Shown here piece after piece: positions 34,292 through 43,773 of a DNA stretch of 64,000 nt. Origin of the DNA: an uncultured Bacteroidota bacterium (GTDB lineage Bacteria; Bacteroidota; Bacteroidia; Bacteroidales; GWA2-32-17); NCBI GenBank assembly GCA_903837285.1, contig CAILUD010000117.1:1-64000 (forward strand). Reading direction: 5' to 3'. Each line of letters opens with the position of its first letter. Positions within the stretch are counted from its first letter, which is position 1. The position numbers were made by a program, and so were the translations under genes. The notes below the pieces were generated by a model. That model had not been told where the DNA came from and did not search any database. It worked only from the letters and a program-made list of their open reading frames with translations.

Positions 34292-36718
34292 TTATTGTTT
34301 AATTATTTTTTTAAACTCAAAATTTTTATTCTGCTCAAGTTTTAATATATATATCCCGGTTGCAAAATCTGTTGTTTGTACTTTTGTTTTTTCTGATATT
34401 ATTCCATTAATAACAATTTGTCCTAAAGAATTAATAATTTCAAAATGTTGATTATTTATTTTTTCAAAACATTCAATTATTAGTTCATTTGTTACTGGAT
34501 TTGGATATATATTGAAATTACTTAAAGAATTACTGTTTTCTGAAAACCCACTTGTGTTATCTAAAAATTTCGCAATAAAAGCATCACGATAAACATGGTC
34601 GCCAATAATTGTTTGGTGCGCACCTGGAGTTGCGATTGCACTGTCAGACTGAGTTTGCCCAGAAATGTAAATATTGGAATTATTATCACAGGAAATTCCC
34701 TTTGCCTCAGTGCTTGAAAGTCCACCAAAGTAAGTTCCCCAATCGCGAATACCATTATTATTAAATTTTACCAAAAAGCCATCAGTGGTTCCAGCATCTG
34801 CATTTTTTATTGGTTGATACGAATTTGGGGTTGCAATTAAATTAGCACATCTTGTACTACCTGTGAGGTATATGTTATTTGCATTGTCACAAGCAAGTCC
34901 TCCAAAAAAACTTTCTCCCCAACCTCCAAAGTATGTTCCCCATGCTCTAACACCACTATTGTTAAATTTTACAATATATAAATCCCAAGCAAAACCGCCA
35001 TTAGTAGTGTTTTGAAACGCTCCAGAAGTAAAAATTCCGTCAATTGATCTTGTACTACCAGATATAAAAATATTACCATAATTGTCCATAACAATTCCAC
35101 GTCCATAATCAATATTACTACCACCATAATAAGTACCCCACTGCCGAACTCCATTACTATCCAATTTAGCAATAAATGCATCATAATTTCCACCTGCATC
35201 TATTTGGTGCGAGCCCGGAGTTGAAATTGATTCAATAGATAAAGTGGAGCCAACGATATAAATATTACCATTATCATCAATTGCTATAGAACCACCGCTA
35301 TCACCATAAAATCCTCCAAAATAAGTTCCCCATTTACGTTCACCATTTGTGTTAAATTTTGCAATAAAAGCATCTGAGATACCACCGAAAATTGGTTGGT
35401 AACTTCCAGGTGTAGCAATAGCGTAATCTGATTTTGTCATACCTATTAAAAAAATATTACCATAAATATCTGAAGCTAAATCTCCTCCATATGTGTCGTA
35501 ATTTCCGCCATAATAAGTCCCCCATTGGCGAACTCCATTAGAATTAAGTTTAATTATATAAGCATTTTGATTTCCATCTAATAATGTTTGATGAGCATTA
35601 GAAGTTGAAATTGCATTTTGTGAAAGAGTAGTTCCTGTTACATAAACATCTCCATTTGCATCACTAATAATTCCAATAGACTGATCCATAGCACTTCCAC
35701 CATAATATGTTCCCCATAAACAGTTGCCAGTACTACTAAATTTCACTATAAAAACATCAAAATTTCCTCCACAGGAGTCCTGAAAAGCACCAGTAGTAGC
35801 AATTGCATTATTAGATTTAGTATTACCTGTTAAAAAAGTATTATCATTAATATCACAATAAACATCACTTCCTATATCATCATCACTACCACCATAGTAT
35901 GTTGCCCAACTTAAATCGGGATTAGGATCTATTATTAAAGTTTGAGAGTTAATGTAACTAGGAATGTTAAAACTGTATATATTGTTATTAATTTCTTTAA
36001 ATGAAACATCTACTTTCAAGTTAGTTTCTTTAATCCAGCTTGCTGGTATATTTTCTGAAAAGAAACCATGGGCTACAGTAATATTTATTTTGTTGCCATT
36101 TAATTCAGTTTTATTAGCTCCAATATAATGTAATTTAATTTGGTTTGCATCTGCTCCGGGATGAACAATAAAGGTATATTCAACAGCTTTTTCTTTTGTT
36201 GGATAAGCTTCAAATACCATATCTATTCCTGAATAAATATTTTTGTAAGTTATTTTATTATAACTATGAACATTTGTAGCTCCACATTCTGGTGTAACAG
36301 CATTATAATAATTCAGGTAACTAACTGAGGATTCTTCTGCTATAATTTCAGGATTATAGTTAGCTCCAATTAATTCAACATCTACACGATGATAATAATA
36401 TGTTATTTCTTTTTCAGCTTGCTCAAAAGGTCTCATTAAATCAAGTGATAAACTATTTTTAATTTCTTTTACTTCTTTTTTATAAGTATCGTAACTAAAA
36501 CTATTCTTTTTAAGTTGAACATTCATTCCATTTCCTAGGCATAAAAGGAACTTAACATCAGGATTGGCTTTATAATTCTGATCATGTATTTGACCTTTAT
36601 TTTCAATAAATCCATATTGAGGCTTTTTTGAATTGTAATTTGAAATATCATTCTTCTTTTGAGCGTTAACACTGCAAAAGGTAAAAATAGTTAAGAGTAA
36701 TAAAATGGTCTTATTCAC
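34292..36718 (-). CDS. Secreted SBBP beta-propeller protein with T9SS sorting domain
   Basis: 808 residues from a GTG: a signal peptide (MNKTILLLLTIFTFCSVNAQ), an N-terminal region with the familiar FIENKGQIHDQN start, then seven or so propeller repeats of about 65 residues, each with the phrase WGTYYGGSNxDYG...DxxGNIYISGxTxSxxxIATxGxxQ, and a C-terminal type A sorting domain (NFNIYPNPVTNELIIECFEK ... ATGIYILKLEQ) that directs export by the type IX system and attachment to the cell surface. It should be an adhesin-like or matrix surface protein. It is divergent from the giant UvrA gene. No catalytic motif is seen. Confidence 0.9.
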   Translation of the reverse strand: MNKTILLLLTIFTFCSVNAQKKNDISNYNSKKPQYGFIENKGQIHDQNYKANPDVKFLLCLGNGMNVQLKKNSFSYDTYKKEVKEIKNSLSLDLMRPFEQAEKEITYYYHRVDVELIGANYNPEIIAEESSVSYLNYYNAVTPECGATNVHSYNKITYKNIYSGIDMVFEAYPTKEKAVEYTFIVHPGADANQIKLHYIGANKTELNGNKINITVAHGFFSENIPASWIKETNLKVDVSFKEINNNIYSFNIPSYINSQTLIIDPNPDLSWATYYGGSDDDIGSDVYCDINDNTFLTGNTKSNNAIATTGAFQDSCGGNFDVFIVKFSSTGNCLWGTYYGGSAMDQSIGIISDANGDVYVTGTTLSQNAISTSNAHQTLLDGNQNAYIIKLNSNGVRQWGTYYGGNYDTYGGDLASDIYGNIFLIGMTKSDYAIATPGSYQPIFGGISDAFIAKFNTNGERKWGTYFGGFYGDSGGSIAIDDNGNIYIVGSTLSIESISTPGSHQIDAGGNYDAFIAKLDSNGVRQWGTYYGGSNIDYGRGIVMDNYGNIFISGSTRSIDGIFTSGAFQNTTNGGFAWDLYIVKFNNSGVRAWGTYFGGWGESFFGGLACDNANNIYLTGSTRCANLIATPNSYQPIKNADAGTTDGFLVKFNNNGIRDWGTYFGGLSSTEAKGISCDNNSNIYISGQTQSDSAIATPGAHQTIIGDHVYRDAFIAKFLDNTSGFSENSNSLSNFNIYPNPVTNELIIECFEKINNQHFEIINSLGQIVINGIISEKTKVQTTDFATGIYILKLEQNKNFEFKKIIKQ

Positions 36719-36724
36719 GTGATT

Positions 36725-36743
36725 AACTTAATAAGGTTAAGTT
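36725..36743. promoter_or_regulatory. 19-bp dyad between divergent genes: possible operator
   Basis: AACTTAA-TAAGG-TTAAGTT, a perfect 7-bp inverted repeat with a 5-base centre, lies between the SBBP gene (start 36718) and the UvrA-like gene (start 36809). Size and place suit a dimeric repressor site, but no regulator is known. Confidence 0.35.
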
Positions 36744-36808
36744 CAGGTTTTTATAAATATATGTAAAAATAATATTTTTTTTCTAATTTCAACCCAAAAT
36801 AATAAAAC

Positions 36809-39800
36809 TTGAACCCAGAAATAATTATACAAACCGCAACCGAGAATAACTTAAAAAATGTAAGTGTTAAAATACCACATTATAAGTTAACCGTTGTTAC
36901 AGGAGTTTCTGGAAGTGGTAAATCCAGTCTTGTGTATGATGTTATTTGCAGAGAGGGTCAAAGATTATTTCTCGAAAACTTTCTTTCAGGTAGTCAGCAG
37001 GTAGGAAAAAAGCTGCGAAAGCCACATGTTCAGAAAATAACAGGTCTTTTTCCTATTATATCAGTAAATCAGCAAAATGCTGTAAGAAACCCACGATCAA
37101 CAGTTGGTACCTTAACAGAAATATATGATTACTTGCGTCTTTTATTTGCAAGACTTGGAAAAACGGAAATAGAAAATCTAAAAATAAATCGAAGTCTTTT
37201 TTCTTTTAATCTTTCTCAGGGACAATGCCCGGTTTGTAAAGGGTTGGGAGTAGAGGACAGAATAGATCCTGATCTAATTATTTCTGATCCCTCAAAATCA
37301 TTGCGACAAGGTTGTATGGTTTTGTCAACACCCAATGGTTACATTATTTATTCGCAAGTAACAATAGCTGTTTTGAACGATGTTTGCAATGCCGAAGGTT
37401 TTAATGTTGATATTCCTTGGAACGAGCTAACTGATTACCAAAAGAATATTATATGGTATGGCACAGAAAAAATTAAAATCCCTTTTGGTAAACATACTCT
37501 TGAGTCGCGAATGAAGTGGACCGGTATTACAGCTAAACCGCGTGAAGAAGGATATTATAAAGGAATAATTCCAGTAATGGAAGAAATTCTGAAACGTGAT
37601 AGAAATCCGAATATTCTTCGTTTTGTTAGGTCGGTAAATTGCAAGAAGTGTAATGGCAAAAGGTTGAGTGAACAGTCGCTTTCGGTTAAGTTATGGGAAA
37701 AAAGTATTTCTGATTTTACTGAATATAACATTAGTCAGATATTTGAATATTTTACTAATCTAAAAGTATCTGCACAAGAAAAGGAAATAGTTGAACCTGT
37801 GAGGGAACTTATTTTAAATCGGTCAAAGATATTAATGGATTTAGGATTAGGTTATCTCTCGTTAGAACGTGAATCGACAACACTTTCAGGTGGAGAATTT
37901 CAAAGAATCAGATTAGGAAATCAGGCAGCAACAGGCTTAAGAAACGTATTATATGTTTTGGATGAACCTAGTGCAGGATTGCATCCTGCTGATCATCAAC
38001 GATTGATGAAAGTAATTAAATCGCTTGTTGAAAATAATAATACCGTAATCGTTGTTGAACACGACAGGCAAACAATGCTCGAAGCTGATTATATTATTGA
38101 TATTGGGCCAGGACCGGGAGTTGCTGGTGGAGAAATACTTTTTAGCGGAGACTTGGAAGAATTTTTAAAAAGTGATTTACCAAATAGTAGAACATATAAT
38201 TTTCTAACAAATAAAGAAGAATTTATATACACCCACACTGAGCCCTTCCTTCGTCAGGATAAACTCCGTCGAAGTGTGATCACAAATACTTTTGGAATTA
38301 CAAATGCAACTAAGCACAACCTTAAAAACATTTCAGTAGAGTTTAAAGCAGATTGTTTTAACGTAATAACAGGAGTTTCGGGAAGTGGAAAATCAAGTTT
38401 AATTAATGAATTTCTCGAAAAATCGGTTGCAAACAAAACAAATGGCACAGAAATATTTAAAAGGGTAATACATTTAGATCAATCACCAATAGGACGAACA
38501 CCAAAAAGTAACCCTGCTACTTATACCGGCATGTCAGACTATATACGTGATTTGTATGCTGCTTTGCCTGAATCAAAAAGCAGAGGATACAAAAAAGGAC
38601 AATTTTCTTTTGTTGTAAAGGGAGGAAGATGCGAAGCATGCGAGGGTGCCGGAGTACAGGAAGTTGGGATGCATTTCTTAGGAAATGTTGAGGTTGTGTG
38701 TGAAGAATGTGACGGAAAACGATTTCATAAAGAAACACTGGAGATTAAATATAAAGATAAAAATATATACGAAGTACTTGAACTTTCAATAAAAGAAGCT
38801 CACCAATTTTTCGAAAAAGAAAAGAAAATAACACAATATACACAGGTATTACTTGATTTAGGGTTGGGTTATATTAAACTTGGACAATCCAGCAATACTC
38901 TTTCTGGTGGAGAGGCTCAGCGTGTAAAACTTGCAACTGAACTTGTAAAAACTTCAGCAGGAAAAATACTTTATATTTTAGATGAACCTACAACAGGACT
39001 TCATTTAGCAGACATACAAGTTTTGCTTACAGCTCTTCAAAAACTTATTGAAAAAGGCAATACAATACTTTCTATTGAGCATCATGCCGATTTCATTTTA
39101 TCCGCAGATTATGTTGTCGACCTTGGCCCTGGAAGTGGCGAGAATGGTGGTGGGTTAATGTTTTCGGGAACACCTACAGATCTTGTTAATTGTGCAAAAA
39201 GTATTAGTGGAATAGAACTTAAAAAACATATTGCAGGTAAAATTTCAGTTTTAACATCAAAGAATAATATTTTTGATAATAAATCTGAGCAAATTCAATT
39301 AAATGGAATAACCACTCATAATTTAAAAAACTTAAACATTGCATTTCCATTAAATAACATAACAACAGTTTGTGGAGTTTCGGGAAGTGGTAAATCCTCC
39401 TTGGTTTTTGACACTTTAAACGCAGAAAGTCAGAGACGTTTTAATGATAGTCTTTCTTCTTATATCAGGCAGTTTGTAGGAAAAACTGGAAATGCTGAAA
39501 TAATTTCTGCTTTTGGTTTAACTCCATCTGTTGGAATAGAAAAGAAAAGAGTAAGTTTAAACCCACGTTCTACAGTTGGAACTTATACCAGTATTTACGA
39601 TTTGTTACGACTACTTTATAGTCGTGTAGGAAAATACCCTGAAGGAGTAAACCCGCTTTTTGCATCTTCATTTTCTTTTAATAACGAATCAGGAGCATGT
39701 ACGAATTGCAAAGGAATGGGATATGTAACAACATGTGATCCGGATAAATTGGTTTCAGATAAAGAATTATCATTATTGAATGGTGCAATGAATGGCTCTA

Positions 39801-41641
39801 AAACAGGGAAGTTTTATGGAGATCCATTTGGACAATATGTTGCTGCATTAATTACAGTTGGTAAAGCGCTAAGTATGAATTTTGATAAATCGTGGCAATT
39901 GTTATCTGAAAATGAAAAAAATATTGCAATGTATGGTTATTCTCAAAAGCTCGATGTTGATTGGAATTACAAGCGAGGAAATGTTGAAGGAACCCATAAG
40001 TTTAAAACAGAATGGAAAGGATTTGTGAGCCTTGTTAATGAAGAATACTTAAGAAAACATCAAGATGGTCGAGGAGAGGCGATGCTTTCTTTAATGAAGC
40101 ATGAAAATTGTTCTGTTTGCAATGGTAAAAGATTAAATACAGAATCTCTTGCAGTAACTTTCGCAGACATGGATATTTCAGAGTTTACTGCTTTGTCAAT
40201 TGAAGAATGTTATCAATTATTAAACGACAAAAGATTCTCTTCATTATATCTCACAAATCAACAGCAAAGTTCAGTTGTTTTAACTCTTTCAAAAGAAATT
40301 ATTGCTTTGCTTGAACCACTATTAAATGTTGGGTTAGGTTATATTTCAACAAACAGAATACTTTCAACTCTTTCGGGTGGCGAGTTTCAGCGGTTACAAT
40401 TAGCAGCAGGACTAAGTTCCGGATTAACAGGAATAACATATTTAATAGACGAACCCTCATTTGGACTTCATTCAAGTGATTTGTTAAAAATTAAATCTGT
40501 AATTGCAGGTATAAAAGAATCTGGAAATACTGTTGTTATGGTAGAACAGTCTGATGAGCTGATTTCAATTTCAGATTTAGTAATTGAACTTGGTCCTGAG
40601 GGAGGAAAAAACGGAGGAAATATTATAGCAAAAGGAAATCCTGAAGAAGTTCTTTCAAAAAGAATAAAATTAGATGTTGTGCCTTTTAACTCTCTATTAA
40701 CAAAAGGCATTATAATTGAAAAAGCTTTTGCTAATAATTTAAAAGAAATTAATTTGGACATTCCATCTTCTGGCTTTGTTGTAATTTCAGGTGTTAGCGG
40801 CAGTGGAAAAACAAGTATATTGAACGATGTTATTTATAAATCCTATTTAGTCGGAAAGCCAGTTAATTGTCGCAATATTTCAGGTTTTGATAAATTTGAG
40901 CAGATAGTTTATATTGAACAGGAAATTCCATTTCAGTCTGCTCTTAGCATTCCAGCTACATATTTAGGAATATTTGATATAATTCGTGACACATTTACAA
41001 AATCAAAAGATGCCATAACAAATAACTATAAATCTTCTCATTTTTCATTTCATACTAAAGATGGACAATGTCAGAATTGTCAGGGAGCAGGCAGTCTTTC
41101 TGTAAGTCTCGATTATTGGACTGACGCTAAAGTGCCTTGTGAAATATGTAATGGTTTTAGATATAATAATGAAGTTTTGAAAATACAAATAGATGGGATT
41201 TCAATAGGTAATTTGTTAAATCAACCAGTTTCTGAAATGAAATTATTTTTCGAAAATAATATTAACAAGAAAAACAAAGCTAAGATTAATGTCTTATTGC
41301 AATTATTGGATCAGATAGGAATAGGGTATTTAACTTTCGGCCAGCCCTTAAATACTCTTTCTTGTGGAGAAATACAACGACTTAAATTAGTAAAAGCAAT
41401 CTTTGAATCAGTAAAAACAAAAACACTATATCTTCTGGATGAACCAACAGGCGGTCTTCATCAGAGTGATATAGAAAGGCTTATTGGGTTATTTAGGGGC
41501 TTAATTATAAATGGTAGTTCAATAATTTGTGTAAGCCATGAACCACTTTTAATTAAATGTGCAGACTGGCAGATTGAAACAGGTCCTGGCGCAGGTAAAA
41601 AGGGAGGAGAAATTGTTTTCTCTGGAAAAAAGAATTTTTAA
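36809..41641 (+). CDS. Double UvrA-like ABC ATPase (four nucleotide-binding modules)
   Basis: 1610 residues from a TTG; an in-frame TAA two codons upstream makes it the first possible start. Four Walker A motifs G-V-S-G-S-G-K-S/T occur near residues 32, 522, 856 and 1328, with four signature motifs (LSGGE, LSGGE, LSGGE, LSCGE) and four Walker B segments (DEPSAGLH, DEPTTGLH, DEPSFGLH, DEPTGGLH). Each module has a CxxC...CxxC zinc module. So it is two head-to-tail UvrA-like proteins. The Walker A spacing (490 and 472 residues) is shorter than in standard UvrA, consistent with UvrA2-type proteins that lack the UvrB-binding domain. A DNA damage or drug-tolerance role is inferred. Confidence 0.92.
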   Translation: MNPEIIIQTATENNLKNVSVKIPHYKLTVVTGVSGSGKSSLVYDVICREGQRLFLENFLSGSQQVGKKLRKPHVQKITGLFPIISVNQQNAVRNPRSTVGTLTEIYDYLRLLFARLGKTEIENLKINRSLFSFNLSQGQCPVCKGLGVEDRIDPDLIISDPSKSLRQGCMVLSTPNGYIIYSQVTIAVLNDVCNAEGFNVDIPWNELTDYQKNIIWYGTEKIKIPFGKHTLESRMKWTGITAKPREEGYYKGIIPVMEEILKRDRNPNILRFVRSVNCKKCNGKRLSEQSLSVKLWEKSISDFTEYNISQIFEYFTNLKVSAQEKEIVEPVRELILNRSKILMDLGLGYLSLERESTTLSGGEFQRIRLGNQAATGLRNVLYVLDEPSAGLHPADHQRLMKVIKSLVENNNTVIVVEHDRQTMLEADYIIDIGPGPGVAGGEILFSGDLEEFLKSDLPNSRTYNFLTNKEEFIYTHTEPFLRQDKLRRSVITNTFGITNATKHNLKNISVEFKADCFNVITGVSGSGKSSLINEFLEKSVANKTNGTEIFKRVIHLDQSPIGRTPKSNPATYTGMSDYIRDLYAALPESKSRGYKKGQFSFVVKGGRCEACEGAGVQEVGMHFLGNVEVVCEECDGKRFHKETLEIKYKDKNIYEVLELSIKEAHQFFEKEKKITQYTQVLLDLGLGYIKLGQSSNTLSGGEAQRVKLATELVKTSAGKILYILDEPTTGLHLADIQVLLTALQKLIEKGNTILSIEHHADFILSADYVVDLGPGSGENGGGLMFSGTPTDLVNCAKSISGIELKKHIAGKISVLTSKNNIFDNKSEQIQLNGITTHNLKNLNIAFPLNNITTVCGVSGSGKSSLVFDTLNAESQRRFNDSLSSYIRQFVGKTGNAEIISAFGLTPSVGIEKKRVSLNPRSTVGTYTSIYDLLRLLYSRVGKYPEGVNPLFASSFSFNNESGACTNCKGMGYVTTCDPDKLVSDKELSLLNGAMNGSKTGKFYGDPFGQYVAALITVGKALSMNFDKSWQLLSENEKNIAMYGYSQKLDVDWNYKRGNVEGTHKFKTEWKGFVSLVNEEYLRKHQDGRGEAMLSLMKHENCSVCNGKRLNTESLAVTFADMDISEFTALSIEECYQLLNDKRFSSLYLTNQQQSSVVLTLSKEIIALLEPLLNVGLGYISTNRILSTLSGGEFQRLQLAAGLSSGLTGITYLIDEPSFGLHSSDLLKIKSVIAGIKESGNTVVMVEQSDELISISDLVIELGPEGGKNGGNIIAKGNPEEVLSKRIKLDVVPFNSLLTKGIIIEKAFANNLKEINLDIPSSGFVVISGVSGSGKTSILNDVIYKSYLVGKPVNCRNISGFDKFEQIVYIEQEIPFQSALSIPATYLGIFDIIRDTFTKSKDAITNNYKSSHFSFHTKDGQCQNCQGAGSLSVSLDYWTDAKVPCEICNGFRYNNEVLKIQIDGISIGNLLNQPVSEMKLFFENNINKKNKAKINVLLQLLDQIGIGYLTFGQPLNTLSCGEIQRLKLVKAIFESVKTKTLYLLDEPTGGLHQSDIERLIGLFRGLIINGSSIICVSHEPLLIKCADWQIETGPGAGKKGGEIVFSGKKNF
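38229..38283 (+). repeat. Repeat-like segment inside the double-UvrA coding region
   Basis: The stretch with CACACTGAGCCCTTCC, TTCGTCAGGATAAACTC and CGTCGAAGTGTG has outer arms CACACT / AGTGTG and looks like a diverged CCTTCGAC...GCTCAGG intergenic repeat. It encodes THTEPFLRQDKLRRSVIT, exactly in the linker between the first and second ATPase modules, and keeps the frame. Confidence 0.45.
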
Positions 41642-41719
41642 TGAATTCTTTTTTTTTATTTTTCTTATGTTGTAAAACAGTAGATTAAAGATTATATTTT
41701 AAAAAACTTCATTATAGTG

Positions 41720-41748
41720 TTGTCTAGTAATTTTTTTGATTATTTTTG
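41720..41748 (+). promoter_or_regulatory. Promoter of the ATP synthase operon
   Basis: TTG at 41720-41722, an 18-base spacer and TATTTTTG at 41741-41748, followed by a leader of about 20 bases to atpB. Confidence 0.7.
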
Positions 41749-41775
41749 TTTGCTTTTAAAAAATGAAATTATCGC

Positions 41776-42897
41776 ATGATATTGCTATTAAAATATTGTC
41801 GCAACATCTTTTTAGTTACAGTTTTACTGTTTTCGGTTACTAAAATATGGGCAAACGAAACTGAAGTTGATTCAACAAAATCTGACAGTCTGACTATTAC
41901 TGAAAAAAAGTTTAACCCGGGCGATTTTATTATAGATCATGTACTTGACAATCACGAATGGCATATTGCAAATTTTAATGGAAAGCATATAAGCATTCCA
42001 CTTCCCATTATTTTATTTAGTCGAAGTGAAAGAAATTACGGTTTACATGTTTTTATGTCTTCAAAATTTCATCATGGCGAAGCAACTTATGATGGGTTTA
42101 AACTTGAAATGGAGGGACCTCATAAAGGAAAAATTGTTGAAGTAAATGGAGCAGGAGAAATTGACGAAACAGCGCCATATCTGCTAGATATATCTATTAC
42201 TAAAGTAGTTCTGGAGTTATTGCTTGTATTTGCAATAATGCTTTGGATATTCTTAAGCGTTTCTAAAGCATATAAAAAAAGAAGAGATAAAGCGCCAAAG
42301 GGAATTCAGTCGTGGATGGAGCCTTTAATTATTTTTGTTCGCGATGATATTGCCAGGCCATCTATTGGTCATAAATACGAGAAATATCTTCCATATTTAC
42401 TTACTATTTTCTTTTTCATATTTATTTCAAATGTGTTAGGACTAATTCCTATTTTTCCTGGTGGAGCCAATTTAACAGGAAACATCGCAATTACTATGAT
42501 TTTGGCTTTGTTTACTTTTGCTATAACTACTGTAAATGCAAATGCAAACTACTGGAAGCATATTATTAATGCACCAGGAGTTCCATGGTGGTTAAAGATT
42601 CCAATTCCATTAATGCCAATTGTTGAAATTATTGGAGTAGTAACAAAGCCATTTGTACTTATGGTTCGTCTTTTTGCTAACATAACTGCTGGACATATTA
42701 TTGCTTTGGGATTTTTTAGTCTAATTTTTATTTTTGGTGAAATGAGTACTGGTGCTGGTTATGGTATTTCAATACTCTCGGTTATCTTCACCATTTTTAT
42801 GTCAATGCTTGAGTTACTTGTTGCATTTATTCAGGCATATGTATTTACGTTGCTTTCGGCTATTTATTTCGGATTAGCCACCGAAGAGCATCATTAA
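41776..42897 (+). CDS. atpB: ATP synthase F0 subunit a
   Basis: The stationary half of the proton channel. 373 residues, longer than usual because of a signal-like N-terminus (ILLLKYCRNIFLVTVLLFSVTKIWANE) and a periplasmic region of about 110 residues, as is normal in this phylum. The essential arginine lies in VTKPFVLMVRLFANITAGHIIALGFF, followed by the C-terminal helix with LVAFIQAYVFTLLSAIYFGLA (conserved Q). First gene of the operon. Confidence 0.96.
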   Translation: MILLLKYCRNIFLVTVLLFSVTKIWANETEVDSTKSDSLTITEKKFNPGDFIIDHVLDNHEWHIANFNGKHISIPLPIILFSRSERNYGLHVFMSSKFHHGEATYDGFKLEMEGPHKGKIVEVNGAGEIDETAPYLLDISITKVVLELLLVFAIMLWIFLSVSKAYKKRRDKAPKGIQSWMEPLIIFVRDDIARPSIGHKYEKYLPYLLTIFFFIFISNVLGLIPIFPGGANLTGNIAITMILALFTFAITTVNANANYWKHIINAPGVPWWLKIPIPLMPIVEIIGVVTKPFVLMVRLFANITAGHIIALGFFSLIFIFGEMSTGAGYGISILSVIFTIFMSMLELLVAFIQAYVFTLLSAIYFGLATEEHH

Positions 42898-42922
42898 AAA
42901 TTTCTTTAAACCTCAATAATTT

Positions 42923-43180
42923 ATGATTTCATTAACAATTATTCTACAAGTTCTTGCAAACACAGCTATTGCAAAAATGGGTGCTGGTATTGGTGCAGGT
43001 ATTGCTACAGTTGGTGCAGGTATTGGTGTTGGTAACATCGGTGCTAGCGCTTTAACAGCAATTTCTAGACAGCCAGAAGCATTAGGTGATATTCGTTCAA
43101 ACATGATTATCGCTGCTGCTCTTGTTGAAGGAGTTGCATTTTTTGCTATTGTTGTTTGTTTGTTAATTCTTTTCGTATAG
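42923..43180 (+). CDS. atpE: ATP synthase F0 subunit c
   Basis: An 85-residue two-helix rotor subunit: glycine-rich first helix (GAGIGAGIATVGAGIGVG), polar loop RQPEA, and second helix with the ion-binding glutamate in AAALVEGVAFF. Glutamate followed by Gly, not Ser/Thr, and no Gln in helix one, argue for protons rather than sodium as the coupling ion. It starts 25 bases after atpB and is followed by a strong hairpin. Confidence 0.97.
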   Translation: MISLTIILQVLANTAIAKMGAGIGAGIATVGAGIGVGNIGASALTAISRQPEALGDIRSNMIIAAALVEGVAFFAIVVCLLILFV

Positions 43181-43196
43181 AGAAGAACAAGAAATT

Positions 43197-43239
43197 CTTG
43201 CAAAGAAAGCGGTTGGCTTTCTTTGCAAGTTTTAATTTT
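43197..43239 (+). promoter_or_regulatory. Strong intra-operon hairpin after atpE (attenuator or processing site)
   Basis: A perfect 14-bp stem CTTGCAAAGAAAGC / GCTTTCTTTGCAAG with loop GGTTG is followed by TTTTAATTTT. It lies between atpE and atpF, where a partial stop or a 3'-end protecting stem would raise atpE message over the rest. A smaller overlapping pair, CAAGAA-A-TTCTTG (43188-43200), cannot form together with it. Confidence 0.75.
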
Positions 43240-43276
43240 AAAAAATATTTACTTATTGTAAATTAAAAAATAGATT

Positions 43277-43771
43277 ATGGAACTCGTAACCCCTGGAATA
43301 GGCCTTATTTTTTGGATGTTGCTTTCTTTTACGTTAGTATTATTAATCCTAAAAAAATATGCTTGGAAACCTATTCTTAAAATGATTAAAGAGCGTGAAG
43401 ATAATATCGAAAATGCGCTTAAATCTGCAGAAAAAGCCAAAGACGAAATGGTTAAACTGCAATCAGATAACGAGAAAATCATTAACGAAGCTCGTAAAGA
43501 ACGCGATATCGTTTTAAAAGAAGCTCGCGAAATAAAAGACAAAATTATTTCTGACGCAAAAGTACAGGCAGGCGTTGAAGCAGGAAAAATAGTTGAAAAT
43601 GCCAAATCGTTAATTCAGGGAGAAAAGATGGCAGCGCTTACTGATATTAAAAATCAGATTTCATTTTTATCCGTAGAGATTGCAGAAAAAATTCTTAAAA
43701 AGGAACTTTCAAAAGACGCAAGTCAAAAAGAATATATTGAAAGTCTTATTAAAGACATAAACCTAAATTAA
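43277..43771 (+). CDS. atpF: ATP synthase F0 subunit b
   Basis: 164 residues: one N-terminal membrane helix (GLIFWMLLSFTLVLLILKKYAW) and a long charged helical stalk (KEREDNIENALKSAEKAKDEM onward), the peripheral stator. It begins 96 bases after atpE, beyond the hairpin, and ends two bases before atpH. Confidence 0.96.
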   Translation: MELVTPGIGLIFWMLLSFTLVLLILKKYAWKPILKMIKEREDNIENALKSAEKAKDEMVKLQSDNEKIINEARKERDIVLKEAREIKDKIISDAKVQAGVEAGKIVENAKSLIQGEKMAALTDIKNQISFLSVEIAEKILKKELSKDASQKEYIESLIKDINLN

Positions 43772-43773
43772 GG

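Noticed and set aside
42913-43203. Open frame on the minus strand over atpE
   Set aside because: It mirrors the Gly/Ala-rich codons of atpE and gives a repetitive Ala/Pro protein with no start context; atpE is beyond doubt.
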